From assembly GCA_946414465.1 (NCBI GenBank), contig CAMKOP010000002.1, positions 1-64,000 of the forward strand: a stretch of DNA of 64,000 bases, given 5' to 3'. The position numbers and the translations under genes are program-made. Under the pieces are notes generated by a model that had not been told where the DNA came from, made no database searches, and saw only the letters and a list, made by a program, of their open reading frames with translations. Below, piece after piece: positions 12,197-21,745 of this stretch (positions within the stretch are counted from its first letter, which is position 1; each line of letters starts with the position of its first letter). The stretch comes from an uncultured Candidatus Saccharibacteria bacterium. Lineage in GTDB: Bacteria; Patescibacteriota; Saccharimonadia; Saccharimonadales; Saccharimonadaceae.

Positions 12197-12219
12197 GCAT
12201 ATGATATAATTATAAGAGG

Positions 12220-12855
12220 ATGTTAGAACTAATTAGGCGTCATAAAATAATAAGTGCAGTGGTTGCTCTAAATGTAATTGCTGTCCTTGTTGTGATTCTT
12301 TTGGTGGTGATTCACAGGGCAAAAACAGTATCGATTGATGTCTATGTAGCACCAAGTGAAGCGACGATTGAGCTCAATGGTAAAAAATTTGATAATTTTG
12401 CTTCTTATAATTTGATGCCGGGTGAGTATCATGTGAGTATTTCGATGGATGGAATGAAGACGAAAGAATATGATTTGGCTTTAGAGAACGATGGCTTTGC
12501 GAGGATATGGGAGTATTTAGTAGACGATAATGATAGTTTGGACTATTATTTGAAGAATCCTGATGAAATATCGATTTTAACGAAGTTTAGCGATGATGAA
12601 GAAGTAAAAAAAGTGATTGAATATTATGATAAGGTAGTTTCGATTAGGGATGCTTTGCCGCTTGAGTATTACGATCGTTCTGATCCGGATAATTCGGTGG
12701 GTGTTTTCGTTGAAGAAGATACGAATGAGTGTATAAATAAGATATTATGTTTGGTGATATATGGTGGTGAAAAAAATCGAGGTATAGCGCTAGGTTTAAT
12801 AAAGGAAGCAGGATATAATCCTGATGATTATGGCATACGGTTTGAGGAGGATTAG
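12220..12855 (+). CDS. membrane-anchored PEGA-like domain protein
   Basis: N-terminal TM then VDVYVAPSEATIELNGKK...LMPGEYHVSISMDGMKTKEYDLAL. Confidence 0.6.
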   Translation: MLELIRRHKIISAVVALNVIAVLVVILLVVIHRAKTVSIDVYVAPSEATIELNGKKFDNFASYNLMPGEYHVSISMDGMKTKEYDLALENDGFARIWEYLVDDNDSLDYYLKNPDEISILTKFSDDEEVKKVIEYYDKVVSIRDALPLEYYDRSDPDNSVGVFVEEDTNECINKILCLVIYGGEKNRGIALGLIKEAGYNPDDYGIRFEED

Positions 12856-12858
12856 GTA

Positions 12859-15342
12859 GTGATGAAGAGACTAATTAAGATTATATCAGTTGGAGGTTTA
12901 CTAATAGTAGCTGGAGTTTTAGCTGGTGTTGGTGATGCGATGGCAAAAAGTACCTTGACGCAGGAAGAAGAGGCGATGTATTCGCAGAATAATATTTTGT
13001 TTTATGAGCCTTGTAATACATCATCTTCTGGACAGCCGCTTGGTGGTGATATAAGTATTACTGGATCTACTGCGGAAGAGAAAGTTTGGAGTGGGTTGGC
13101 TAGTTTTCTATCTCCTGAGCAGGCAGCTGGTATTATGGGGAATATTGCCCAGGAGGATGGTAATTATAATCCGTTGAGGCGTGAGGTTGGACAAAGTGGT
13201 AAATTGTATAGTAGAGCAACACAAATGGGATTGGGTTTGGTACAATGGTCTTTTGGACGAAGAGTAAATTTACTTAATTATGTGAAGAGTCGCGATTCAT
13301 CGTTGATTCAATATTTTGAAAATGATAGTTTGGCGCAAATGACAGGTGATGAATTAATAAAGAAATTGGGCGATGATGTCGTAAACAAGTTGTACCAAGT
13401 TGAAATTGAATATTTGAAACAAGAGATAGATAAAAGTTATAAAGATTATTATAAACAGACATCGCCAGAGGATGCGGCGGTATGGTTTGAAGTGCATTTT
13501 GAGCGCGCAGGTGTACCGAATAATGAATATAGAAAACTAAAGGCGAGAGAGGCTTATGATAAATATGCTGGTAAAACTATAACTGGTTCGAGTGGTGCGA
13601 ATGGTGAGGGTGTTTCTTGCAATGCGTCTTTTAGTGGGAGTAATAATATTAATGGGTCGGCGGTGGCTTTGGCTTGGCCACTTGGGACAGAAAAGAGCGT
13701 TTGGGATTATCGACAGGCGAATGGTTTGAGTGGACACACAGGTTATAGTAGTCCAAGTAAATGGACTGGTGGTAAGGCGACGGATGATTTTAATAAAGCT
13801 ATCGACGAGGTTTATAAGGACCATAAAAGTTGGGGAAATTGTCCAAGTGTAGGGGCATCTTGTGATGTGTTTGTGGGCACTTCGGTTAGATATTCGGGAT
13901 ATGACAAGGATTGGCCGCGGGGATTGGATGGTCAATTGGCGCATGCTAGGAGTAAGCCAGATTTATGGGAGATCATTGATAACGCTAAAGGTATCCAGCC
14001 TCAACCTGGGGATGTAGTGAATACTGGGGGTCACACTTATATTGTGGTACAAGATCAAGATGGTACTTTTTACCGGGCAGAGGCAAGTTTGTGCGATTAT
14101 TTTGGACGAATTACGCGTAAATTTGGTGGATTCGAATCGAATGCAATAGTGTTTAGAGCAAAGAAAGCTAATAATTCTACTAATGGCATTTCTGTGAAAA
14201 ATGGAGTATCTTCTTCTTCAACTACGGGAGTGATTTCGGGTAATAGTACGACTGGTAATCATGATATTGGTTCGACAGCATTTTATTTTGCTTGGCCAGA
14301 GGGTGAATTTGAGAATCGAATAAAACCTGAGTCAAAGGATGCTTGGTATGAGATGGTGAAGAAAAACTTAGGGAAGTATCCAGAAGGTCATGTTTCGGAA
14401 GGGGCTAGTTGTGTAGTGTTTGTTTGGGGGGTTTTGAGATATGCTGGGCTGATTGATAATTTTAAGATTAGTGAAAGATTAGACGAACAACTTGAGAAAG
14501 AATCATCTTGGTCAAAAGTTGCAGAAGGTGACTTGGATGAAGATGTTTTGCAAGACGGTGATGTCTTGATTCGACGTTGCGGAAGACATGGGTCTTCAAG
14601 CTACCCATGTCATTATGGGATATATGCGGAAAAAGATGGTCAGGGATATACAATTCAAGCATCGAATCCGAGTGGTTGTAATGATGGAAATACTGGGTGT
14701 GGGTATCGTTATCCATGGACAACTAAGGGTTACAGTGGTGGTTTTGATGAGGTATGGCGTAATTCAAATAATAAGTCGGGAGGTGGGTTGTGCGATATCT
14801 GTGCTGGTGCAGGAGGTGAAACTGGCGATGTGGCTTTGAAGGATGGTGGATTAACGATTGATGACGCAAAGAAACTAGTTGATATTTATAAGGGTTATGC
14901 CGGGGAGAATAATTTGCGTGGCAATACTGCTATTGCAAATAAGTATTATATTAAAGTTGGGTGTCACGGTAATCTTTTCTTGAATTGTCCTTCGTTTGTG
15001 AAGTATTTTGTGAATCGTTATACGACAAAAAAGTGGACTTCAGGTATGACTGGTAATGGTAGAGATGTATACAAATATTTGGCAAAAGATTTGGGACTTA
15101 AGACTGGTTCATCACCGCGTCCGTACGCAGTATTTAGCGATGATTCGTATTCGCCTGGACATACTGGTGTGGTGCTAAGTGTAGATTCGGCTAAAGGTAC
15201 GATGATTATCGGTGAGGCGGGTTGCAATAGTAGTGGTACTGCTAGATCGGCGTATGATTTTATTGGCGCACATGAGGTTTCGATTAAGAAATACCATCTA
15301 TATACTTATCTTGATCCAATAATTAATTTAACGGGGCAATAA
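12859..15342 (+). CDS. large secreted peptidoglycan hydrolase: phage tail-lysozyme-like domain plus three NlpC/P60- or CHAP-like modules
   Basis: Signal-like N-terminus; FLSPEQAAGIMGNIAQEDGNYNP; Cys modules GASCDVFVGTSVRYSGY, GASCVVFVWGVLRYAGL and NCPSFVKYFV, each followed by His motifs. Confidence 0.7.
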   Translation: MMKRLIKIISVGGLLIVAGVLAGVGDAMAKSTLTQEEEAMYSQNNILFYEPCNTSSSGQPLGGDISITGSTAEEKVWSGLASFLSPEQAAGIMGNIAQEDGNYNPLRREVGQSGKLYSRATQMGLGLVQWSFGRRVNLLNYVKSRDSSLIQYFENDSLAQMTGDELIKKLGDDVVNKLYQVEIEYLKQEIDKSYKDYYKQTSPEDAAVWFEVHFERAGVPNNEYRKLKAREAYDKYAGKTITGSSGANGEGVSCNASFSGSNNINGSAVALAWPLGTEKSVWDYRQANGLSGHTGYSSPSKWTGGKATDDFNKAIDEVYKDHKSWGNCPSVGASCDVFVGTSVRYSGYDKDWPRGLDGQLAHARSKPDLWEIIDNAKGIQPQPGDVVNTGGHTYIVVQDQDGTFYRAEASLCDYFGRITRKFGGFESNAIVFRAKKANNSTNGISVKNGVSSSSTTGVISGNSTTGNHDIGSTAFYFAWPEGEFENRIKPESKDAWYEMVKKNLGKYPEGHVSEGASCVVFVWGVLRYAGLIDNFKISERLDEQLEKESSWSKVAEGDLDEDVLQDGDVLIRRCGRHGSSSYPCHYGIYAEKDGQGYTIQASNPSGCNDGNTGCGYRYPWTTKGYSGGFDEVWRNSNNKSGGGLCDICAGAGGETGDVALKDGGLTIDDAKKLVDIYKGYAGENNLRGNTAIANKYYIKVGCHGNLFLNCPSFVKYFVNRYTTKKWTSGMTGNGRDVYKYLAKDLGLKTGSSPRPYAVFSDDSYSPGHTGVVLSVDSAKGTMIIGEAGCNSSGTARSAYDFIGAHEVSIKKYHLYTYLDPIINLTGQ

Positions 15343-15343
15343 A

Positions 15344-16057
15344 ATGTTTAAAGAATTAAGGCAAAATCTGACAAAGAATCAAAAAATTGGAATTATGGTG
15401 ATTTTTCAGGTAATTATTATCTTGTTGTTGATTGCTTGTTTGCAGTGGGGATTGGCGCCTGAGAGCCATGTAGAAATTGTTAACGAAAATGATACTGCGG
15501 TACCAGATGAGCGATGGCAGGGGATTAAAAATGAAATGTGGTATTTGATACAGAATAATGTATCTAATGTGGAAAAATCTGATATTGATGATGCGGAGAT
15601 TCGAGAGGGAACCTATGAAGAGTCTACTGAAAATGACATTACTACCGCAACATTTTTGATTGATATAGATTCTTTGAAACAGACATATTTGATTACAGTA
15701 GCTTGGTCGGATAAAGTTGAATTGTATGATTATATGACGGTGAATTGTCCACCCCAAAATCAAATGAAATATCCGGAAACAGTCTGCTATGGAATGTATA
15801 ATAATACTTATTCTTTGGATTTGTATTTGCCGTATGGTGTTTCGCCTAGCGAATCTGAAGATGTTCCCACGGCGCCACATTATTATATTACTGGTGATGA
15901 GGATGCGAAGAAAATTGATATAATGGTTTCTGTATGCGATGTTGATAAATATAAAAAAGAAGCGATGGATTATTTGAATTCTACGCCAATTAAATTGAGT
16001 GAATACACGATTAGCTTTGAGATTAATAGTATAGATGTGGAGTGTTCAAATGAGTAG
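15344..16057 (+). CDS. single-TM secreted/anchored protein, unknown
   Basis: N-terminal TM; C-terminal region similar to the next gene. Confidence 0.55.
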   Translation: MFKELRQNLTKNQKIGIMVIFQVIIILLLIACLQWGLAPESHVEIVNENDTAVPDERWQGIKNEMWYLIQNNVSNVEKSDIDDAEIREGTYEESTENDITTATFLIDIDSLKQTYLITVAWSDKVELYDYMTVNCPPQNQMKYPETVCYGMYNNTYSLDLYLPYGVSPSESEDVPTAPHYYITGDEDAKKIDIMVSVCDVDKYKKEAMDYLNSTPIKLSEYTISFEINSIDVECSNE

Positions 16058-16508
16058 TATATATAGTGTTAGAAATGTTTTTGAAAAAGATAATAAGGGG
16101 AAGGTAGTTATCATAATAGTGGGTGTGGTGATTGTGATTCTGATTATGATTTTGATAGTATTGTTGGTTAGCGACAAATCTGAAGATAATAGTATTCAGG
16201 GTAATAGTAACGATGTCGAAGTGACACAAGATGAGATACCTGTAAGCACTGAATATAATGAGGAGCATAAATACACTCTTGATGATTATTTACCGTGGAC
16301 GAATTATGATTATCTCGAGGATGGGAGTGGGGTGGATGTAAAATATGATATTACTGAAAATACTGCAATACCGAAAGGTATTGTAGTGACAGTGAATGGG
16401 TGTGATGAGGAAACCAATAAAGCCAATGCGAATGCATATCTTAGTACTATTCCGGTTGATCTTAATGAGTATGAGATTTCGTATATTGTAAAAGAATGTA
16501 ATAAATAA
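16050..16508 (+). CDS. single-TM secreted/anchored protein, paralog of preceding gene C-terminus
   Basis: MSSIYSVRNVF start overlaps the preceding stop; NGCDEETNKANANAYLSTIPVDLNEYEISYIVKEC parallels the upstream SVCDVDKYKKEAMDYLNSTPIKLSEYTISFEIN. Confidence 0.55.
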   Translation: MSSIYSVRNVFEKDNKGKVVIIIVGVVIVILIMILIVLLVSDKSEDNSIQGNSNDVEVTQDEIPVSTEYNEEHKYTLDDYLPWTNYDYLEDGSGVDVKYDITENTAIPKGIVVTVNGCDEETNKANANAYLSTIPVDLNEYEISYIVKECNK

Positions 16509-16549
16509 AAATAAGCCCTTTGGGCTTGTTTTATTATATTGTTGATTTT

Positions 16550-16677
16550 GGTGGGAGTAAAGGTTTTGCTTCGCAAAACCTTTTCCTTTCTGCGTCATTC
16601 GGTACAAGAATAATAAATTATTCTTGTACCTCATTTCCTTGAAAGGGCGAACCCGCTTCGCGGCTTCGCCTCCCACC
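16550..16677. repeat. complex multi-hairpin palindromic element G
   Basis: GGTGGGAG...CTCCCACC outer stem encloses AAAGGTTTTGC-TTC-GCAAAACCTTT, perfect palindrome GGTACAAGAATAATAAATTATTCTTGTACC inside CCTTTC/GAAAGG, and GGCGAACCCGCTTCGCGGCTTCGCC. Confidence 0.8.
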
Positions 16678-17445
16678 ATAGATATCTAGAATTAAAAAAA
16701 TGACCTAAAGGTCATTATTTTAATTCTGGTGACCCTTACTGAATCGATGTGGAACGACCTCGTATCTGATATCTACCGCATCAAGAAGCTTATCCCTGTT
16801 ATTGTATATCAAAATACATCCTCTATGAGTGTAGCATAGGTACTTCTGTTCCTTTTTCTCATCTCCCCCATAAGAACTCTCCCCTTGATGTTTCTTAAAG
16901 TATAACTTTATTTTACAAGTGAAGAATATTTCTTGTCAACCTTGATGCGTAGGCAGTATACGGAAGCCGGAGGCTTTTCATCAAAATGCTAACTCCACCT
17001 CTATAAACTCTGCAAATCACTTTTTCAAGATGGTATCTGTATCATCTCTGTTGCTAGAAGGGCTTACAGAGGCTTCTAGAGGCCTTACAGGGCATTTTTC
17101 GTACGCTGTTTTTAGGTAACAAATCGGGCGGAATATCTTGGTGTTTTTTAGGTTGATTTATATGAAATCCCATTATAAGTAAAATGGTTCCCATTTCTAT
17201 GCTAACAAAGTATGTACCCCTGTAAAAGTGAACTGTGTGGTGAAAAATCGGTGTCGGCGATTTATATTCTTTTACCCTACCGCATGCATAGTTTCTATTA
17301 TTTTTTATCCTGGCCTACACGATACGCATTAGTAGGTTTGGTTAGTTCGTTTAATTAGTTTACCCTGATGTATGTATTATATGATGATAGTGTCTCCGTG
17401 CGACCCGCTGACAAATATGATAAAATAATGAAAAGGAGTAAAGAA

Positions 17446-19104
17446 ATGTCTCACATTATTGGAATCGATTTCGGCTCAACAAATACCACCGTTGCATGCG
17501 TATTAGCTGGAAGGGCCGAAATTATTACTGATGAAAACGGAAACGAGAGTTTCCCATCAATGGTTTCGGTTAATGAAAATGGCGGTTCTGCAGTTGGCTA
17601 TGAAACGCAAAAACGTTTTGTGCTTCATCCAAATGAGACGTTTTTTGGCTTAAAAAGACTCCTGGGTTCTAAGCTTAATAACAAAGATATAGCGGATAAC
17701 CCTGGCCTAGTTTGCGACGAGGAATCTACTTACGCAATTGTTAATGGTAAAAAGTACAGCTTAGAACTCCTCTCTGCAGCAATTCTGATGAAAGCAAAGA
17801 GAATTGCCGAGAAATACTTTGACGAAAAGATAGATGAAGCTGTTGTAACTGTTCCGGCATATTTCAGTATACCCCAACGTTACGCGGTCAAAAAAGCAGG
17901 AGAACTGGCAGGACTAAACATTAAAAGAATCATTAGTGAGCCAACTGCAGCTGCTCTTGCCTATGGTTCTCTTGCCAGTGACACTAAACCACTCTACCAT
18001 GACAATTACGTAAATATAGGTGGAAAAATAAAAGCTAAGCGACATATCTATGGGAGTAAAGACGTAAAGATTGATGGTAAAATCATGGTTATTGATTTTG
18101 GCGGTGGCACCTTCGATGTTTCTATCCTCGAAGTAGGAGATGGCGTATTTGAAGTGATGTCAACAAATGGCAATACTCGCCTTGGCGGTGAAGACTTTGA
18201 CTCCGCAATCGCGAAGCATATAATTGATGACATCGAAAGAAAATACGGAGAAGGAGCCTGCGATGACTATGCTATTAAAAGGCGTATACTGAATGCTGCA
18301 AAAACGGCGAAAGAAGAACTGTCCTCTTGTAGCTCGACAGAAATCACTCTCCCATACCTGCTCAAGACTGAGGATGGCCTGGTTGATTATTCCTACAATT
18401 TGACTCAAGACTCAATGGAAAAATTGATATCTGATTTCCTAGATAAAATGGGTGAGCCAATTATGCAGGCTTTGTCTGATGCTCACCTAGACAAAAAAGA
18501 CATAGATAAAATTATATTAGTTGGCGGTATGACAAGAATGCCAATAATACGCACCTGTATCAAGAAGTACTTCGGGAAAGAGCCTTCTTATGGTATCAAC
18601 CCAAACACAGCTGTTGCTATTGGTGCGGCAATTCAAGCTGGAGTGTTAGATGGTAGAATAAGAGACGTTCTGTTATTAGATGTTACTCCATTAACATTAG
18701 GTATAGAGATGAAAGATGGGGTAGTATCGCCGTTGATACCGCGAAATACCACATTTCCTACTTTTAAAAAAGAAGTTTTTACGACCACTGACAGAAAGAA
18801 GACGGGGGTCAATATACATATAGTCCAAGGTGAGCAGAAGTATGCCAAGGATAATGAATCTCTAGGCTACATAACCATAGATGATTTAAATCCAAAGTTA
18901 AAGGGCGACGCCCAAATAGAAGTAACATTTTCTATTGACCAAAATGGAATACTGAGCGTTTCTGCCGAAAACAAGAACACACATAAAAGGGTCTCGCTGG
19001 TTGTAGATGGCGACATAGAAGCAGAAGAAAGAGTCGAATATACCAATCACAACCAAAAATCTGACGAACAATCAAATAGTAAAGCACATTGGTGGAATAG
19101 ATAA
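17446..19104 (+). CDS. Hsp70/DnaK-like ATPase lacking the C-terminal lid
   Basis: MSHIIGIDFGSTNTT, VTVPAYFSIPQRYAVKKAGELAGLN, VIDFGGGTFDVS, VGGMTRMPII, ITIDDLNPKLKG. AGGAG upstream of ATG 17446; about 553 aa, ends soon after the beta-SBD. Confidence 0.88.
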   Translation: MSHIIGIDFGSTNTTVACVLAGRAEIITDENGNESFPSMVSVNENGGSAVGYETQKRFVLHPNETFFGLKRLLGSKLNNKDIADNPGLVCDEESTYAIVNGKKYSLELLSAAILMKAKRIAEKYFDEKIDEAVVTVPAYFSIPQRYAVKKAGELAGLNIKRIISEPTAAALAYGSLASDTKPLYHDNYVNIGGKIKAKRHIYGSKDVKIDGKIMVIDFGGGTFDVSILEVGDGVFEVMSTNGNTRLGGEDFDSAIAKHIIDDIERKYGEGACDDYAIKRRILNAAKTAKEELSSCSSTEITLPYLLKTEDGLVDYSYNLTQDSMEKLISDFLDKMGEPIMQALSDAHLDKKDIDKIILVGGMTRMPIIRTCIKKYFGKEPSYGINPNTAVAIGAAIQAGVLDGRIRDVLLLDVTPLTLGIEMKDGVVSPLIPRNTTFPTFKKEVFTTTDRKKTGVNIHIVQGEQKYAKDNESLGYITIDDLNPKLKGDAQIEVTFSIDQNGILSVSAENKNTHKRVSLVVDGDIEAEERVEYTNHNQKSDEQSNSKAHWWNR

Positions 19105-19379
19105 AGAAGGAGAGGCCAGGGATAGGGAGAACGACCCAAAAACCTTTCATCCCTGACCACTTTTTCTGCAAGGGCCGAAGGCTCGATCGGCTTGTTTGTT
19201 TAGTTTAAAAAACTTGTATACGAGAGCCGGAGACTCCATGGTGATAGTGTCTTCGTTTGACCCGTTGACAGAGAACCATACCTAGGAGCCCCCGTTAGCC
19301 CAGTTACCCTACCGAGTTTAGGCGAGTTTTCGAGCCATTACAAGAGAGTTTTTATATAGTACTTACATTGCAGTTTGAT

Positions 19380-20168
19380 TTATTTTACTATTCTTCCACC
19401 AGTAAGTTCTTCGAGATACTTTTCTTGGATTGGTGCAACGCCACGACCACGCTGGAACATATCCATAATATGAGAAAACGAAATTTTATCCTTCATGAAT
19501 GCTATCACAGCTACATGAGTCAATAAGGTATTTTTGCGACCAATTTTACCATCCCATTTCTTGTTATTCTCGACCTCATCACGATAATAGTATTTACAGT
19601 CTTCATTTTGAGCAAGGTAATCATTATAGGCAAGATATGGCAATAACGACACCCCTCTTAAAGCTTCTGCCGAAATGTATGCTCCTTCAATAATATCTTG
19701 TTGTGGGTCATACTCATACCAAGATAAAGTAATTTCACCGGTATTAACAACGTTCCCATCTTGGTCTATATCTTCATATCGTAGCGTACGCTTGGTGAGT
19801 TTAGTGTCGAGCATGTAGGCAATTCTGCAAAACAAAGTTGCAATATACGAAAGGTCAGAATTGACGTCCCTGAGTGAGTACAAGTCGTCCCAGACATCTT
19901 TGAAGCTTAAATCTTTTAACCACTCCCCGTTAGGTAGTTGCATCTTAGGCCTAAAATCCCACGGTCTTGGTGATTTATCTCTTGCTGATTCTTTACCTGG
20001 GTACTGAATATAGAGTTTTTCCCCAGTAGGGAACTCTTTCATTAAAAGTCGTCGTTCTATACTACCGAATTTTAATCCAGTTTTGCTCAATGATGAAAAT
20101 GCTTTTATGTTGTAAAGTTTTTTCTCTACAGCTTCAGCGGTAAAGGCTCGGTCAATTATTATGCTCAT
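19380..20168 (-). CDS. candidate type II restriction endonuclease (assigned by gene context only)
   Basis: Downstream of and overlapping by 4 nt an XRE/C-protein-like gene; divergent from a C5 methyltransferase. No endonuclease motif recognised with confidence. Confidence 0.45.
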   Translation of the reverse strand: MSIIIDRAFTAEAVEKKLYNIKAFSSLSKTGLKFGSIERRLLMKEFPTGEKLYIQYPGKESARDKSPRPWDFRPKMQLPNGEWLKDLSFKDVWDDLYSLRDVNSDLSYIATLFCRIAYMLDTKLTKRTLRYEDIDQDGNVVNTGEITLSWYEYDPQQDIIEGAYISAEALRGVSLLPYLAYNDYLAQNEDCKYYYRDEVENNKKWDGKIGRKNTLLTHVAVIAFMKDKISFSHIMDMFQRGRGVAPIQEKYLEELTGGRIVK

Positions 20169-20389
20169 TTTTGTTCCTTGCTACTGTCGATTAAAAGTTT
20201 GTATGATTCAATACTCAATGCATCAGCAATGCGTTGAATATTTTCGAGCGAAACGTTGCGTTGGAAGCATTCCACACTGCCAATATAAGTACGGTGTAAC
20301 CCGCATTTCTCAGCAAATTTCTCTTGAGAGAGACCGAGCTCGGTCCTATACTTTCTTAAATTAGTCCCAAATACCTTGATGATATCCAT
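20165..20389 (-). CDS. XRE HTH regulator, controller (C) protein-like
   Basis: 74 aa: LRKYRTELGLSQEKFAEKCGLHRTYIGSVECFQRNVSLENIQRIADAL. Confidence 0.8.
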   Translation of the reverse strand: MDIIKVFGTNLRKYRTELGLSQEKFAEKCGLHRTYIGSVECFQRNVSLENIQRIADALSIESYKLLIDSSKEQK

Positions 20390-20435
20390 AGATGTTATTT
20401 CTCCTAAGTTATACCTTCATGATAACCCGAGTGCT

Positions 20436-20461
20436 GATTTTAAGTCTACAGATTATAAGTA
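20436..20461. promoter_or_regulatory. putative tandem C-box operator
   Basis: GATTTTAAGTC tacA GATTATAAGTa: two similar imperfect palindromes 15 bp apart in the divergent C-R/M intergenic region. Confidence 0.5.
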
Positions 20462-20524
20462 ACATTATATCTTTAATAAAAAGGAAAAATCTGTTATAAT
20501 GGATGTATAAGAAGTAGAGGTATT

Positions 20525-21745
20525 ATGAAAAAACAATTATGTGAGTTATTTGCTGGTGTTGGTGGGTTTAGATTGGGATTAGATAGACTGGGCAGTGGAT
20601 GGAAGACTGTTTGGTTTAGTCAGTGGGAACCTGGAGCTAGCAAGCAGTGGGCTCATGATTGTTACGTATCGCATTTTGGTGACATAAAAGACTTGTCTGG
20701 TGAATATACGACCGGAATTGACGTTGCAGAAGTCAACAAGAAGAATATTCCTGACCATACGTTAATAGTTGGCGGTTTCCCATGCCAAGATTATTCTGTT
20801 GCTCATACACTTGCATCGTCTAAGGGCATTCAGGGTAAAAAAGGTGTACTCTGGTGGCAAATATACGAAATACTAAAGGTAAAGAAAACCCCATTTTGCT
20901 TATTTGAAAATGTAGACAGGCTTTTAAAGTCACCCGCAAAGCAAAGGGGTAGAGATTTCGGGATAATGCTTTCCTGTTTCGCTTCGCTCGGATATAGTGT
21001 AGAGTGGAGAGTAGTGAACGCTGCAGAATATGGAGCCGCACAAAGGAGACGACGTACTTTTATATTTGCTTATAATAAGAAGACGAACCACTACGCAGAC
21101 GTAAAAGGCATCTCAATGGAAGATATGCTTTTAAAAGAAGGTTTTTTCGCTACAGTATTTCCTATTGAAAGTCACGAAACACTTAGGGAAGGCGAAGTAA
21201 GCAAGGACATCGGTAACGTATCCGATAGCTTCAAGTTTGATTTTGGAAATGCAGGAATAATGCGTGATGGTAAAATCATGACCACAAAGGTACGACCAGT
21301 AGAAGAGACTCCAATCAAAATTGGGCAAATACTAGAAAACAAGAAGATTGATGAAAAGTACTTTATTACTGATGAAAAGATGCCAAAATGGACTTATCTT
21401 AAAGGTGCCAAGAAAATTGAGAGAACTACTTCTGCTGGTTTTAAATACACTTTTTCTGAAGGACCAATTGCATTTCCAGACCCATGGGACAGACCTAGCA
21501 GGACTATGCTAACTAGTGAATCAACTTTAAACCGTAGTACACATGTTGTTGAAGATAAAAAAACGCATAAGTTGCGTTTGATAACACCGATAGAAGCAGA
21601 ACGATTACAGGGTTTCGATGATGACTGGACTAATACTGGTATGCCGGACCGGATGCGTTATTTCTGTATGGGCAATGCTCTTGTTGTCCCCATGATTACT
21701 AGAATGGGCAAGCAGCTGGATATTATTTTCAAGAATGAACCTTAA
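20525..21745 (+). CDS. DNA (cytosine-5-)-methyltransferase
   Basis: LFAGVGGFRLGL (I), GGFPCQDYSVA (IV), FENVDRLLKSP (VI), QRRRRTFIFAY (VIII), ERLQGFDDDWT near the C-terminus. Confidence 0.95.
   Translation: MKKQLCELFAGVGGFRLGLDRLGSGWKTVWFSQWEPGASKQWAHDCYVSHFGDIKDLSGEYTTGIDVAEVNKKNIPDHTLIVGGFPCQDYSVAHTLASSKGIQGKKGVLWWQIYEILKVKKTPFCLFENVDRLLKSPAKQRGRDFGIMLSCFASLGYSVEWRVVNAAEYGAAQRRRRTFIFAYNKKTNHYADVKGISMEDMLLKEGFFATVFPIESHETLREGEVSKDIGNVSDSFKFDFGNAGIMRDGKIMTTKVRPVEETPIKIGQILENKKIDEKYFITDEKMPKWTYLKGAKKIERTTSAGFKYTFSEGPIAFPDPWDRPSRTMLTSESTLNRSTHVVEDKKTHKLRLITPIEAERLQGFDDDWTNTGMPDRMRYFCMGNALVVPMITRMGKQLDIIFKNEP

Noticed and set aside
16721-16760. TGGTGACCCTTACTGAATCGA resembles the 3' end of an antisense tRNA, possibly an attL copy of tRNA-Glu
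   Set aside because: The putative T-arm does not pair and identity with the tRNA-Glu end (TGGTGATCTCGGCGGGAGTCGAA) is low; not enough to call an att duplicate.
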